Part shown: positions 8,788 to 17,751 of the stretch, piece after piece
Layout: each line of letters begins with the position of its first letter
Position numbering within the stretch: the stretch's first letter is position 1
Assembly (NCBI RefSeq): GCF_001975985.1
Contig: NZ_MTQF01000001.1
Location: 704,943 to 768,942 of the forward strand
DNA: 64,000 nucleotides
Direction of reading: 5' to 3'
DNA from: [Flexibacter] sp. ATCC 35103
GTDB taxonomy: Bacteria; Bacteroidota; Bacteroidia; Flavobacteriales; Flavobacteriaceae
Notes under the pieces: generated by a model
What the model saw: the letters and a program-made list of their open reading frames with translations, nothing else
Database searches by the model: none
What the model was told of the DNA's origin: nothing
Made by a program: the position numbers and the translations under genes

Positions 8788-10284
8788 TTAATTATTTAGT
8801 TTTAAAACTTCAGATGTATGTTTTCTAAGTTCTGCTAAAAGCTCTGGTTTGTCATTTAAAGTTTGACCGTAAGAAGGAATCATCGCTTTCATTTTTGCTT
8901 CCCATTCCGGTGTTTTAATCTGATTTGTAAAACATCTGCTAATCAAGTCAACCATAATGGCAACTGCAGTCGAAGCTCCTGGAGAAGCCCCTAATAAAAC
9001 CGCCAAAGATCCGTCATGTGTATTGATAACTTCAGTACCAAATTCTAAAACACCACCACCTTTTTCATCTTTTTTAATAACCTGAACACGCTGTCCTGCT
9101 TTTTCCAGTTTCCAGTCTTTAGAACGTGCAGTTGGCAAGTATTCACGAAGTGCATTCATTCTGTCTTTTGGAGACTGACGAACCTGCTCAATTAAATATT
9201 TAGTTAATGGAATATTGTGAAATCCCGCTGATAACATCGGAATCAAATTATTTGCTTTTATAGATAGAGGCAAGTCTAAATACGATCCGTTTTTTAGAAA
9301 ACGAGTCGAAAATCCTGCAAAAGGTCCAAAAAGTAATGCTTTTTCTCCATCAATAACGCGAGTATCAATATGCGGAACTGACATTGGCGGTGCACCAACA
9401 CTTGCTTTACCGTATACTTTTGCCTGATGTTTAGCAATTACTTCAGGATTTGTACATTTTAACCATTGTCCGCTTACCGGGAAACCTCCATAACCTTTTC
9501 CTTCCGGAACATTTGCTTTTTCAAGCAATGGCAATGAACCTCCACCAGCACCAATAAATACAAATTTAGTATAGGCTTTTCTGGTTTGACCTGTTGTTAA
9601 ATCGGTAATTTTTATACGCCATGATTTATCCTCACGTTGTCTTAACTTTTTAACTTCATGATTAAAGAATAAAGAAACACCATCCAGTTTTTCTAAATAA
9701 TTAAACATACTTCTGGTCAGAGCTCCAAAATTCACATCAGTACCAATTTCCATGTGAGTTGCAGCTAATTGTTCATTATTTTCTCTGCCTTCCATAACAA
9801 GTGGCATCCATTCTTTCAGTTTTTCAAAATCAGAACTAAATTCCATTTGAGAAAAAATAGGATTGCTTTGCAAAGCTTCGAATCTCTTTTTAAGATATTC
9901 TACATTTTTATCACCCCATACGAAACTCATGTGAGGAACACTTTTAATAAAATTATCTGGAGACGGTACTTTCTTTTGTTCTACTAAATACGACCAAAAC
10001 TGTCTTGAAATCTCAAAAGATTCAGCAATACTTATTGCTTTTTTGGGATCAATACTTCCGTCAGCCTTTTCTGGGGTGTAATTTAGCTCACAAAAAGCTG
10101 AATGTCCTGTTCCTGCGTTATTCCAAGCATCAGAGCTTTCGGCTGCAGCAACATCTAATCTTTCGTAAATTTCAATTTTTATATCTGGTTGCAGCTCTTT
10201 TAAAATTAATCCGAGAGTTGCACTCATAATTCCAGCTCCAATAAGCACTACTTCACTATTGGAACGTATTGTATTGTCAGGCAT
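8788..10284 (-). CDS. mqo: malate:quinone oxidoreductase
   Basis: A 498-residue Mqo, the FAD-dependent peripheral membrane enzyme that oxidises malate to oxaloacetate and passes electrons to quinone in the citric acid cycle. The N-terminal FAD-binding segment is VVLIGAGIMSATLGLIL (about 12-28), with a conserved AWNNAGTGHSAFCELNYTP shortly after and FIGAGGGSLPLLEKA around 245-260. The C-terminal LLGASPGASTAVAIMVDLI is typical. Length matches the family. It is transcribed alone, 123 bases downstream of ruvX in the same direction. Confidence 0.97.
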   Translation of the reverse strand: MPDNTIRSNSEVVLIGAGIMSATLGLILKELQPDIKIEIYERLDVAAAESSDAWNNAGTGHSAFCELNYTPEKADGSIDPKKAISIAESFEISRQFWSYLVEQKKVPSPDNFIKSVPHMSFVWGDKNVEYLKKRFEALQSNPIFSQMEFSSDFEKLKEWMPLVMEGRENNEQLAATHMEIGTDVNFGALTRSMFNYLEKLDGVSLFFNHEVKKLRQREDKSWRIKITDLTTGQTRKAYTKFVFIGAGGGSLPLLEKANVPEGKGYGGFPVSGQWLKCTNPEVIAKHQAKVYGKASVGAPPMSVPHIDTRVIDGEKALLFGPFAGFSTRFLKNGSYLDLPLSIKANNLIPMLSAGFHNIPLTKYLIEQVRQSPKDRMNALREYLPTARSKDWKLEKAGQRVQVIKKDEKGGGVLEFGTEVINTHDGSLAVLLGASPGASTAVAIMVDLISRCFTNQIKTPEWEAKMKAMIPSYGQTLNDKPELLAELRKHTSEVLKLNN

Positions 10285-10407
10285 AACAGTAATTTGTTTT
10301 TAAAGTGCAAAGGTACTTTTTATAATTGCAAAAAAAAACTAAAATTACATGATAAAAGTTATGTTTTTATAAAAAATAACAGACAATGAGTATGTCACAC
10401 CTTAAAA

Positions 10408-10824
10408 TTAAAAACGTTTTGAAGAAAGATAATCCTGAAGCATAATCGTCGCTGAGATTTCATCAATTAAGCCTTTGTTTTGACGTTGTTTTTTGCTTAA
10501 TCCGCTATCGATCATCGTTTTAAATGCCATTTTCGAAGTAAAGCGTTCATCCATACGAACTACTTTCATATCCGGAAAAATATTAGAGAAGTGTGTAACA
10601 AAACCTTTAATTATCGAAGCACTTTCTGATGGCTGACCATTCATTTGTTTAGGTTCTCCAATTAAAACAGCCTCTACTTTTTCTTTAGCAAAATAATCTT
10701 TCAAAAAATCGATTAAAGTAGCGGTAGGAATCGTCGTTAATCCTGATGCTATAATTTGCATTTCGTCTGTAACTGCAATTCCGGTGCGTTTTTGTCCGTA
10801 ATCTAAAGAAAGTATTCTTGGCAT
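10408..10824 (-). CDS. ruvX: Holliday junction resolvase RuvX/YqgF family
   Basis: A 138-residue RNase H-like protein of the YqgF/RuvX family, implicated in Holliday junction resolution or 16S pre-rRNA processing. The start MPRILSLDYGQKRTGIAVTD carries the first catalytic aspartate; GEP and MDERFTSKMA give the remaining conserved motifs, and DEISATIMLQDYL closes the fold. Length is normal. In many Flavobacterium genomes ruvX lies beside def; here the FUSC gene and mqo stand between them. Confidence 0.95.
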   Translation of the reverse strand: MPRILSLDYGQKRTGIAVTDEMQIIASGLTTIPTATLIDFLKDYFAKEKVEAVLIGEPKQMNGQPSESASIIKGFVTHFSNIFPDMKVVRMDERFTSKMAFKTMIDSGLSKKQRQNKGLIDEISATIMLQDYLSSKRF

Positions 10825-11110
10825 TTTCTAATTTTTATTCAAAGATAGGAAGGAAATTTCAGAAATCTAAGTAGAATTTTTTCATAATAATTAAGGTATA
10901 ACCAAAAAAAAAAAATCCCAAACTATTTTCTGAGAATACTTTACAGATTAAAGTATGTCTTATTTTATTATAAAAATGACTTTTGTAAGATTTTTATGTA
11001 AAATAAACACACTTCCTTTACAAGGAATTTTACCCTTTAGTATACATAGATCACTGCTGATTTAGAACATTACACTCCTAATTTAAAAAACCATATTACA
11101 TTAAATTCTA
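10825..11110. other. intergenic region, divergent promoters expected
   Basis: This 286-base gap separates divergently transcribed ruvX and the sulfatase gene and must contain both promoters. It is strongly AT-rich with long A and T runs. No open reading frame, strong hairpin or full TTG/TAnnTTTG pair was recognised. Confidence 0.5.
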
Positions 11111-12979
11111 ATGAATAACTACAAAGAATGTATTGTTTTGTTTTTAAAAAGATTTCTTTTAATCTTTCTTACGTATCAATTTAGCAGATTTTTTTTCTAC
11201 TTAATTAATCTAAATTATTTCGATTCTTTTACGTTCCAAAATTTTCTTGGAGGGGTGTTTTTTGATTTTTCTGCGATTAGTTATGTAAATATTATATTTT
11301 TAATCGCTCACTTAGTCCCAGGCAATTTCAAGTACAATCTACTTTATCAAACTATTTTAAAAATTACTTTTTATATCGTTAATCTGTTATTCATTGCTAC
11401 TAATTTTATCGATATAATTTATTATCGTTTCACAGGAAGACGCAGCACTTTTGCAATGATAACAGCAAAAGGTATGGAACATGAAGCTATAGGATTAATT
11501 CCTTCTTTTTTAAAAGAATTTTGGTACATCTGTGTTATTTTTATGATAATGATTTTTTTATTATGGAAAGCACTTCCTGATTTCAACAAAAAAACAGTTC
11601 GTGAACATTTAAAAATAAAAGACTATTTAAAAAAATACAGTTATTTTATAATCTCACTAATGATAATAATTATTTTAGGCCGTGGTGGATTACAAGCAAA
11701 ACCCTTAAAAATTGTTGATGGAATTAAATATGGATCATCAACCAATAGTTCACTGGTTTTAAACACCCCTTTTACTATTATAAAGACATTGACAAAAAAA
11801 GATGATATTAAAAAAGTAAATTATTACAATCAAAAGGAACTAAATGCTATTTATAACCCAATTATATCATTATTACCACAACAAGATGCAGTCAAAAAAA
11901 ATGTGGTTATTTTAATCCTGGAAAGTTTTGGAAATGAAAACATTGGACGCGGGCAAACTCCGTTTATTGATTCCCTTATTACAAAATCTTACTATTATAA
12001 AAATGGATTTGCAAACGGAAAGGTTTCTATTGATGCTGTACCTTCTATATTTTCAAGTATCCCAAGCTTAATGAACAATTCTTTTATCTCATCAAGCTAT
12101 TCATTGAATAAAATAAATGGTTTACCTAAAATTTTAAAGAAAGAAGGTTATCATACTTCATTTTTTCATGGTGCTTTTAATGGAAGTCAAAACTTTGAAG
12201 AATATTCCAAAATTGCAGGTTTTGATCAATATTTTGGAAAAGATCAATATAAAGGCAAGGAAGCGTTTGACGGAAAATGGGGGATTTTTGATGAGGATTT
12301 TTTACAATTTTATGCTTACAGACTAAACACTTTCAAACAGCCATTTTTTAGTTCGTTGTTTACTATTTCATCTCACAATCCTTACACAATACCGGAAAGA
12401 TATAAAGGAAAATTTCCAAAAGGAACTACAGTTATTCAGGAGAGCATTGCTTATACCGATTTTGCATTGAAAGAATTTTTTAAAACTGCCAAAAAGCAAG
12501 ATTGGTACAATCATACTCTTTTTATAATTACTGCTGATCATACTTCATCTGAAGGAGATAAGGATATTGATAAAACAAATATTGGAAAGTTCAGAATTCC
12601 AATTTTATTTTTCGATCCATCCAATCCGGAACTTATTGGTATTGATGAAAAAAACTTTCAGCAAATTGACATTATGCCCAGTATTTTGGATTATCTAAAT
12701 ATAAAAACCAAAATGGTTAGTTTTGGAAAAAGCTACAAATCCTCAGAAAATTTTGTTGTTTATTATCTTGAAGGAACCTACCATTATATTGAGGATGATT
12801 ACTATTTAGCTTTTGCAAATGATCAGGCTATTGGATTGTATAATTGGAAAAAAGACGTTTTACTGAAAAACAATTTATTACAACAGGAAAAATTAAGAGT
12901 AAAAAAATATGAGAAATTTTTAAAAGCTTACATACAAACATTTAACCAAAGAACCATCAACAACAAACTAACAATTTAA
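11111..12979 (+). CDS. LTA synthase family sulfatase (membrane phospho-transferase/hydrolase)
   Basis: A 622-residue protein with about five N-terminal transmembrane segments (residues about 10-205) and an extracytoplasmic sulfatase/alkaline-phosphatase-fold domain (about 265-560). The motif VVILILESFGNENIG supplies the first metal ligand. The nucleophile region reads NGKVSIDAVPSIFSSIPSL, with serine where LTA synthases usually have threonine. HGAFNGS and TADHTS supply later ligands. In Gram-negative bacteria such proteins add phosphoglycerol or phosphoethanolamine-type groups to envelope glycans or lipids, so an envelope modification role is inferred; the substrate cannot be read from sequence. 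It stands alone, convergent with the PAS gene. Confidence 0.85.
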   Translation: MNNYKECIVLFLKRFLLIFLTYQFSRFFFYLINLNYFDSFTFQNFLGGVFFDFSAISYVNIIFLIAHLVPGNFKYNLLYQTILKITFYIVNLLFIATNFIDIIYYRFTGRRSTFAMITAKGMEHEAIGLIPSFLKEFWYICVIFMIMIFLLWKALPDFNKKTVREHLKIKDYLKKYSYFIISLMIIIILGRGGLQAKPLKIVDGIKYGSSTNSSLVLNTPFTIIKTLTKKDDIKKVNYYNQKELNAIYNPIISLLPQQDAVKKNVVILILESFGNENIGRGQTPFIDSLITKSYYYKNGFANGKVSIDAVPSIFSSIPSLMNNSFISSSYSLNKINGLPKILKKEGYHTSFFHGAFNGSQNFEEYSKIAGFDQYFGKDQYKGKEAFDGKWGIFDEDFLQFYAYRLNTFKQPFFSSLFTISSHNPYTIPERYKGKFPKGTTVIQESIAYTDFALKEFFKTAKKQDWYNHTLFIITADHTSSEGDKDIDKTNIGKFRIPILFFDPSNPELIGIDEKNFQQIDIMPSILDYLNIKTKMVSFGKSYKSSENFVVYYLEGTYHYIEDDYYLAFANDQAIGLYNWKKDVLLKNNLLQQEKLRVKKYEKFLKAYIQTFNQRTINNKLTI

Positions 12980-12988
12980 TACAAAAAA

Positions 12989-13012
12989 TCCGTTCCGAAA
13001 ATTCGAAACGGA
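12989..13012 (-). terminator. terminator between the sulfatase and PAS genes
   Basis: An 11-bp stem with one mismatch (12989-12999 with 13002-13012). A run of six A lies on the left, so it reads as stem plus T-run on the minus strand and primarily ends the PAS transcript. It also lies just past the sulfatase stop. Confidence 0.7.
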
Positions 13013-13042
13013 CTTATCCAAATATTCAAAACCTAAAAAAAT

Positions 13043-13681
13043 CTATCTATTAAATAACCTTCTAAAAAAACCTCTTTCTTCTTCCTCTTCTTCCTCTACT
13101 ACTTCTCTTTCTTCATATTGAGCAAATTTTGCCTGCCCTTTTTCATGTTCAAAAATCAAATCCTTAATATATTCAACATACGTTTTCTTTTTTTCTTCTA
13201 AGAATCCAATAAGATATTTTTCGCTAAATTCCATTCCGCTTGCGGCTTCAATCTGCAACAGTTTTTTATACAAAGGCTCAATATGCAATGCTATTACTTC
13301 TTGAGGAACTGCCTGACGTCTTCCAAAATAATTTACAATAACATCGTTCTCATCTCTCGAAATTTCAAAATCAGTAATTACCCAATAGTATCTGCCTGAT
13401 TTAGCTAAGTTTTTTACAATAGCATGAAAATTTTTACCATTTTTAAGATTCTCCCATAATACTTTAAAAATTACTTTTGGCATATCCGGATGACGAATAA
13501 TATTATGTGGCTGTCCCATTAATTCATAATCTTCATAACCTGAAACGTCTACAAAAACTTCATTGGCATATTCGATAATACCAAAAGCGTTTGTTTTACT
13601 CATAATTACCTGAGTTTTGTCCCATGAGACTTCTTTATCAATAATAGTTCTTTGTCCGTGAGGTTGATTTTCCTGATTCAT
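13043..13681 (-). CDS. PAS domain protein (Aer-like PAS, no output domain)
   Basis: A 212-residue protein with one PAS domain (about residues 25-125) of the Aer/phytochrome-like PAS_3 type: GIIEYANEVFVDVSGY, the diagnostic HNIIRHPDMPK, and ENLKNGKNFHAIVKN. Aer-type PAS domains bind FAD, but ligand binding here is inference. After the PAS domain comes a helical region and then a run of acidic residues (VVEEEEEEERGFFRRLFNR) ending in a short basic-aromatic segment that might touch membrane. No kinase, cyclase or methyl-accepting domain follows, so it must act through a partner. It is monocistronic. Confidence 0.85.
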   Translation of the reverse strand: MNQENQPHGQRTIIDKEVSWDKTQVIMSKTNAFGIIEYANEVFVDVSGYEDYELMGQPHNIIRHPDMPKVIFKVLWENLKNGKNFHAIVKNLAKSGRYYWVITDFEISRDENDVIVNYFGRRQAVPQEVIALHIEPLYKKLLQIEAASGMEFSEKYLIGFLEEKKKTYVEYIKDLIFEHEKGQAKFAQYEEREVVEEEEEEERGFFRRLFNR

Positions 13682-13918
13682 ATCTTGCTTATGTAATTTG
13701 TTTTGGAATGGTATTTTTAATTCCTGGATATTCCCAGAAATTAATGGCGCAAAACTAATTAGAAGAAAAAACCAAAAACCTGATTTTTGTCATATTTTGA
13801 TAGTTAAAAAACTTTTAGAGGACTTTTGGGTAAATAAAATTCGGTAAGGCGATTAAATTTATTTATCAAATTATAAACAAAAAGTTAAATATGTAACATT
13901 TTCAAAAGCGTTTACCTT

Positions 13919-13947
13919 TTTGCATTTGCCCAAATACGCTATCTTTG
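13919..13947 (+). promoter_or_regulatory. promoter of dapD
   Basis: TTTG (13919-13922), a 17-base spacer, and TATCTTTG (13940-13947) fit the Bacteroidota -33/-7 consensus. The predicted transcript start is near 13951, giving a leader of about 13 bases before the dapD ATG. Confidence 0.65.
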
Positions 13948-13963
13948 CAAAAAATTAAAACTT

Positions 13964-14779
13964 ATGAATTCTTTACAGACTATAATTGAACAAGCTTGGG
14001 AAAACAGAGCTTTATTACAAGAAACTACTACAACTGATGCTATTAGAGAAGTTATCGAATTGGTTGATGCAGGAAAATTGCGTTGTGCTGAACCAGTTGG
14101 TGACAAATGGCAAGTAAACGAATGGGTTAAGAAAGCGGTTGTAATGTATTTCCCGATTCAAAAAATGGAAACATGGGAATCAGGTATTTTCGAATATCAC
14201 GATAAAATGTTGCTGAAAAGAGGTTATGCTGAAAAAGGAATTCGCGTAGTACCAAATGCTGTTGCACGTTACGGAGCCTATATTTCAAGTGGCGTAATTT
14301 TGATGCCAAGTTATGTAAATATTGGTGCTTATGTAGACGAAGGAACTATGGTTGATACCTGGGCAACTGTTGGTAGTTGTGCACAAATTGGTAAAAATGT
14401 ACACTTAAGCGGTGGTGTTGGTATTGGTGGTGTTTTAGAACCTTTGCAAGCTGCTCCGGTAATTATTGAAGATGGTGCTTTTATAGGTTCTCGTTGTATT
14501 GTTGTAGAAGGAGTTCACGTAGGTAAAGAAGCTGTTCTTGGTGCTAATGTTTGTTTGACGGCTTCAACAAAAATTATCGATGTTACTGGTGATGAACCTG
14601 TTGAAATGAAAGGTTTTGTTCCTGCTCGTTCAGTAGTGATTCCTGGAAGCTATACTAAAAAATTCGCTGCAGGTGAATTTCAGGTTCCATGTGCTTTAAT
14701 TATTGGTACTCGTAAACCATCTACAGATTTAAAAACTTCATTAAACAATGCACTTCGTGAATATGATGTAGCAGTTTAA
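13964..14779 (+). CDS. dapD: 2,3,4,5-tetrahydropyridine-2,6-dicarboxylate N-succinyltransferase
   Basis: A 271-residue DapD, which succinylates tetrahydrodipicolinate in the lysine/diaminopimelate pathway. After an N-terminal helical domain the protein shows hexapeptide (left-handed beta-helix) repeats from about residue 105 to 215, with the family segments GAYISSGVILMPSYVNIGAYV, GTMVDTWATVGSCAQIG and LSGGVGIGGVLEPLQA. Length matches DapD. It is monocistronic, with a good promoter upstream and a strong terminator shared with the convergent glycosyltransferase. Confidence 0.97.
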   Translation: MNSLQTIIEQAWENRALLQETTTTDAIREVIELVDAGKLRCAEPVGDKWQVNEWVKKAVVMYFPIQKMETWESGIFEYHDKMLLKRGYAEKGIRVVPNAVARYGAYISSGVILMPSYVNIGAYVDEGTMVDTWATVGSCAQIGKNVHLSGGVGIGGVLEPLQAAPVIIEDGAFIGSRCIVVEGVHVGKEAVLGANVCLTASTKIIDVTGDEPVEMKGFVPARSVVIPGSYTKKFAAGEFQVPCALIIGTRKPSTDLKTSLNNALREYDVAV

Positions 14780-14800
14780 TTAGAACTTTTATACTTTACA

Positions 14801-14836
14801 AAAAAAAAGGAATGACATTACTCATTCCTTTTTTTT
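14801..14836. terminator. bidirectional terminator between dapD and the GT2 gene
   Basis: A 15-bp stem (14801-14815 with 14822-14836) with A-run and T-run arms and a 6-base loop, read equally well from both strands. Confidence 0.9.
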
Positions 14837-14847
14837 GTTCTATATTT

Positions 14848-15597
14848 TTATTTATTCTTTTTTTGAAGTTTTAAAAGTTTGGCATATTTCATATATGAAA
14901 AGAAACTCTGAATCATGGCTATCGATAATCCGTCTACGCCGTTAAAAATACCTTTCTTAAAAAAATAACAACGTATAAAAGCAACTGTTCCGTTAAGAAT
15001 TGGCTTAAAAGCATTCACTCTTTTTCCCTGATCAAATAATTGTTGCGCATGCCAACCTGAATACTGGTTCTTTTTTGCAATAATCTGATCTAAAGATTCC
15101 CAGCCATAATGCAATATATGTACAGCAACTTTTTTCTCGTTTTGAGTAATTATTTTCTGATGCACTATTGAATCTGAAGGATGTGCGGTTTGTTTATTAA
15201 AAAAACGAACTTTATGATCCGGATACCATCCTGAAAAATCAATTAGTTTATCTGCCAGAAAGTTTTTTACCCTGAAACTAAAAGCATCATGGTTTCCTTC
15301 TAAATATTTTTTCTTTAAAATAAAATCCTCAGCATCTTTATCCAGAAATTCGTCAGCATCAAGATTCAAAATCCAGTCATTTTTACAGTAAGGCAAACCG
15401 TGTGTTCTTTGCGGTCCATCTCCTAAAAAAGCCTGTTGGATCACTATAGCGCCTTTTTCTTTGGCAATTTCAACTGTACGATCTTTACTAAAAGAATCTA
15501 CTATGATTACTTCGTCACAAACTTTTAATAAAGCATCGATGCATTTCCCTATGTTTTTCTCTTCATTGAAAGTAATAACCAGACCACTAATTTCCAT
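14848..15597 (-). CDS. glycosyltransferase family 2 (WaaE/KdtX-like)
   Basis: A 249-residue GT2 enzyme of the LPS-core WaaE/KdtX type. The start MEISGLVITFNEEKNIGKCI is the nucleotide-sugar binding strand, followed by DEVIIVDSFSKDRTVEIA and the metal-binding LNLDADEFL (near residue 88). The C-terminus is basic and probably membrane-associated. Members add a sugar, often glucose, to the LPS inner core; the exact donor cannot be read here. The ATG at 15597 is chosen because a -7 element (15622-15629) abuts the longer GTG start at 15621. Divergent from a heptosyltransferase-like GT9 gene, so probably part of one envelope cluster. Confidence 0.87.
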   Translation of the reverse strand: MEISGLVITFNEEKNIGKCIDALLKVCDEVIIVDSFSKDRTVEIAKEKGAIVIQQAFLGDGPQRTHGLPYCKNDWILNLDADEFLDKDAEDFILKKKYLEGNHDAFSFRVKNFLADKLIDFSGWYPDHKVRFFNKQTAHPSDSIVHQKIITQNEKKVAVHILHYGWESLDQIIAKKNQYSGWHAQQLFDQGKRVNAFKPILNGTVAFIRCYFFKKGIFNGVDGLSIAMIQSFFSYMKYAKLLKLQKKNK

Positions 15598-15621
15598 TGT
15601 AAAATTTAATTTATTAGCCAC

Positions 15622-15629
15622 AAAAATAT
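15622..15629 (-). promoter_or_regulatory. -7 promoter element for the GT2 gene
   Basis: TATTTTTG on the minus strand fits TAnnTTTG and predicts a transcript start near 15618, inside the longer GTG-initiated frame. This decides the start at 15597 with a leader of about 21 bases. No matching -33 element was found. Confidence 0.45.
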
Positions 15630-15724
15630 AACTTTTTTATTTTAGTTTAATCTTAATATCATCATACGGTTGCACACTTGATAAAATAGTTTGTAATTTA
15701 GCCTTTAAATTGAACTTAAGATAA

Positions 15725-16789
15725 ATGAGGATATTAGTCATTCAGCAAAAAAGAATTGGAGATGTATTAACAAGTACAATAATTTGTAACAACTTAAAAA
15801 CAAAGTTTCCGGATGCCGTGATAGATTACATGTGCTATCCAAATTCTGTTGATGTACTAAAAGAGAATCCAAATATTGACAATATAATTCCGTTATCTAA
15901 TAAGGTAAGAAAATCAATCCCTTCATTATTTAAATTTATTTTTCAGATTCGAAGAAAAAAGTACAATGCCGTTATTGATGTATATTCGAAATTAGAAACT
16001 AATCTTATTACAGCATTTTCGGGAGCAAAATATAAAGTTTCGTATCATAAATGGTATACTAAAATATTCTACAATTATACTTATGAGCGCTTTGATGCCA
16101 TAGCATCTAAACACGGATTGGCCATCGAGAACAGATTACTGCTTCTTAAACCCTTTATATCTGAAAAAATTACAGATGTAAAACCGAAGATTTTTTTAAA
16201 AGAATCTGAAATCAATGAAGCCAGACAACTTCTAAAAAGCCACAATATCGACAGTGAAAAACCACTAATTATGTTTGGAATTTTAGGAAGTGAAGGCTAC
16301 AAAACATATCCTTTAGAAGGAATGGCAAAAATTATAGATTTTACCGTTGCAAAAACTAACGCTACAATTATCTTCAATTATATACCGGACCAGAAAGAAC
16401 AAGCTCTCGAAGTATATAATTATTGTACTGAAGAAACAAAAAAACATATTGCATTTGATTTGTATTGCACTGAATTACGACCTTTTTTAGCATTACTTTC
16501 TCAATGCGAAATGCTGATTGGTAATGAAGGCGGCGCGGTAAATATGGCAAAAGCACTTGAGATCCCAACTTTCTCGATATTTACGCCTTCTGTCAGAAAA
16601 GAAACCTGGCAATTATTTGAAAATGAAGCAAAAAATGCTTCGATTCACTTAAAAGATTTAAAACCTGAAATATACGAGCAACATACAGAACAATATATTA
16701 AGGAACATACATTTGAATATTATGCTGAATATCCTTTGCCTCTAATGCTTGAAAAATTAGAAACTTATTTTCAGGAATATAAAAATTAA
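15725..16789 (+). CDS. glycosyltransferase family 9 (heptosyltransferase-like)
   Basis: A 354-residue GT9 enzyme. The start MRILVIQQKRIGDVLTSTII is the classic heptosyltransferase opening (RIGDV), and the C-terminal half has CEMLIGNEGGAVNMAKAL, the conserved donor-binding GNEGG segment, followed by PTFSIFTPS. The family transfers heptose or a related sugar to the LPS inner core at the cytoplasmic face of the inner membrane. Its neighbours (GT2, Kdo-kinase-like, GT4) support an LPS-core role. Ends at a strong bidirectional terminator. Confidence 0.9.
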   Translation: MRILVIQQKRIGDVLTSTIICNNLKTKFPDAVIDYMCYPNSVDVLKENPNIDNIIPLSNKVRKSIPSLFKFIFQIRRKKYNAVIDVYSKLETNLITAFSGAKYKVSYHKWYTKIFYNYTYERFDAIASKHGLAIENRLLLLKPFISEKITDVKPKIFLKESEINEARQLLKSHNIDSEKPLIMFGILGSEGYKTYPLEGMAKIIDFTVAKTNATIIFNYIPDQKEQALEVYNYCTEETKKHIAFDLYCTELRPFLALLSQCEMLIGNEGGAVNMAKALEIPTFSIFTPSVRKETWQLFENEAKNASIHLKDLKPEIYEQHTEQYIKEHTFEYYAEYPLPLMLEKLETYFQEYKN

Positions 16790-16804
16790 CTGATACGATA
16801 TTAT

Positions 16805-16840
16805 AAAAAAAGGACAGATAATTTATCTGTCCTTTTTTTT
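16805..16840. terminator. bidirectional terminator between GT9 and the Kdo-kinase-like gene
   Basis: A long stem of about 16 bp (16805-16820 pairing with 16824-16839) with a 3-base loop, flanked by A-run and T-run. Confidence 0.9.
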
Positions 16841-16902
16841 GTTACTTATCAATATTTAATTCGGTTTTGCATCTAATGACGCAAAAGAAATATTTAAAAA
16901 AA

Positions 16903-17667
16903 TTATTTCTTCCAGAATTTAAGTTTCTTTTTGAGACGTTTTTTTCTATAAAACTGTTCCTGAAAATCAGCGGTATATTTCCACAGCGTATCAAATGTTT
17001 TTTGCTCAGATTCAGGGTATAATTTGGCATATTCATTACTCATTACAGCAACCATTTCTTTTAAGGGAGTTAAACGGCACAAATTTTTCATTCGCATTTC
17101 GAAAGTCATTGATTCATGAAATTCCATTCGGTTTAAATCAACCAGAAAAAAGGAATAATTCCCATCTAAATTCTTCCTGATCAACGTATTTCCGGGTGAA
17201 TGATCCAGGAATTCTATTCCTTTTTCATGTAAATCAAAACTAAATCTGGTAAACTGTCGCAATATATTTTCACGATCCGGATAATCCGGAATTTCTACCA
17301 GTTCTCTAAAAGTAAGTTCTGTAACTAAATGCTCGCTTACATAATAACTGTCTCTTAATCCAAGCCAGTTAAAATTTTCAAGAAAAGCAATTGGCTGCGG
17401 TGTTCCTACACCTTTATTTAATAAAATTGTAGCGTACTCAAAAGAACGCCTTGCTTTTGATTTTCGAAAATATTTATAAGCGATTTTATTTATCAGATTA
17501 GGTATTTTAAACGACTTAATATTAATTGTTTTATCCTTTAAATCAAATAATTTTATGATATTGCGCTGTCCATTACCAAAAAGAATTCCTTTGTTGCTAA
17601 ATGCATTAATTGTATCAAGTATTGATGTAGTCTCTGTAGTAAAAATGGGATTTACTTTAAAATTCAT
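16903..17667 (-). CDS. Kdo/LPS-kinase-like protein (KdkA/InaA type)
   Basis: A 254-residue protein of the lipopolysaccharide kinase superfamily. The kinase-like landmarks are a glycine-containing N-lobe, the catalytic-loop equivalent GIEFLDHSPGNTLI (Asp and Asn ligands, near residue 160) and the metal-binding equivalent FFLVDLNRMEF (near 185). KdkA-type enzymes phosphorylate Kdo or inner-core sugars; the acceptor is inferred. The C-terminus is very basic (YRKKRLKKKLKFWKK), suggesting peripheral membrane attachment. The ATG at 17667 is chosen because a full promoter overlaps the longer frame that begins at 17700. Divergent from the GT4 gene. Confidence 0.85.
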   Translation of the reverse strand: MNFKVNPIFTTETTSILDTINAFSNKGILFGNGQRNIIKLFDLKDKTINIKSFKIPNLINKIAYKYFRKSKARRSFEYATILLNKGVGTPQPIAFLENFNWLGLRDSYYVSEHLVTELTFRELVEIPDYPDRENILRQFTRFSFDLHEKGIEFLDHSPGNTLIRKNLDGNYSFFLVDLNRMEFHESMTFEMRMKNLCRLTPLKEMVAVMSNEYAKLYPESEQKTFDTLWKYTADFQEQFYRKKRLKKKLKFWKK

Positions 17668-17687
17668 GGGAATATCTTTATGAACAA

Positions 17688-17718
17688 CAAAAATACACAT
17701 ACAATTTAAGACTTCAAA
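17688..17718 (-). promoter_or_regulatory. promoter of the Kdo-kinase-like gene
   Basis: On the minus strand TTTG (17718-17715), a 19-base spacer and TATTTTTG (17695-17688) fit the Bacteroidota consensus. The predicted start of transcription near 17684 leaves a leader of about 17 bases and rules out translation from 17700. The opposite strand carries a weaker -7 box, TATTTTCG at 17728-17735, for the divergent GT4 gene. Confidence 0.65.
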
Positions 17719-17751
17719 TTAATATTGTATTTTCGTGAAAAATTAAATCAA

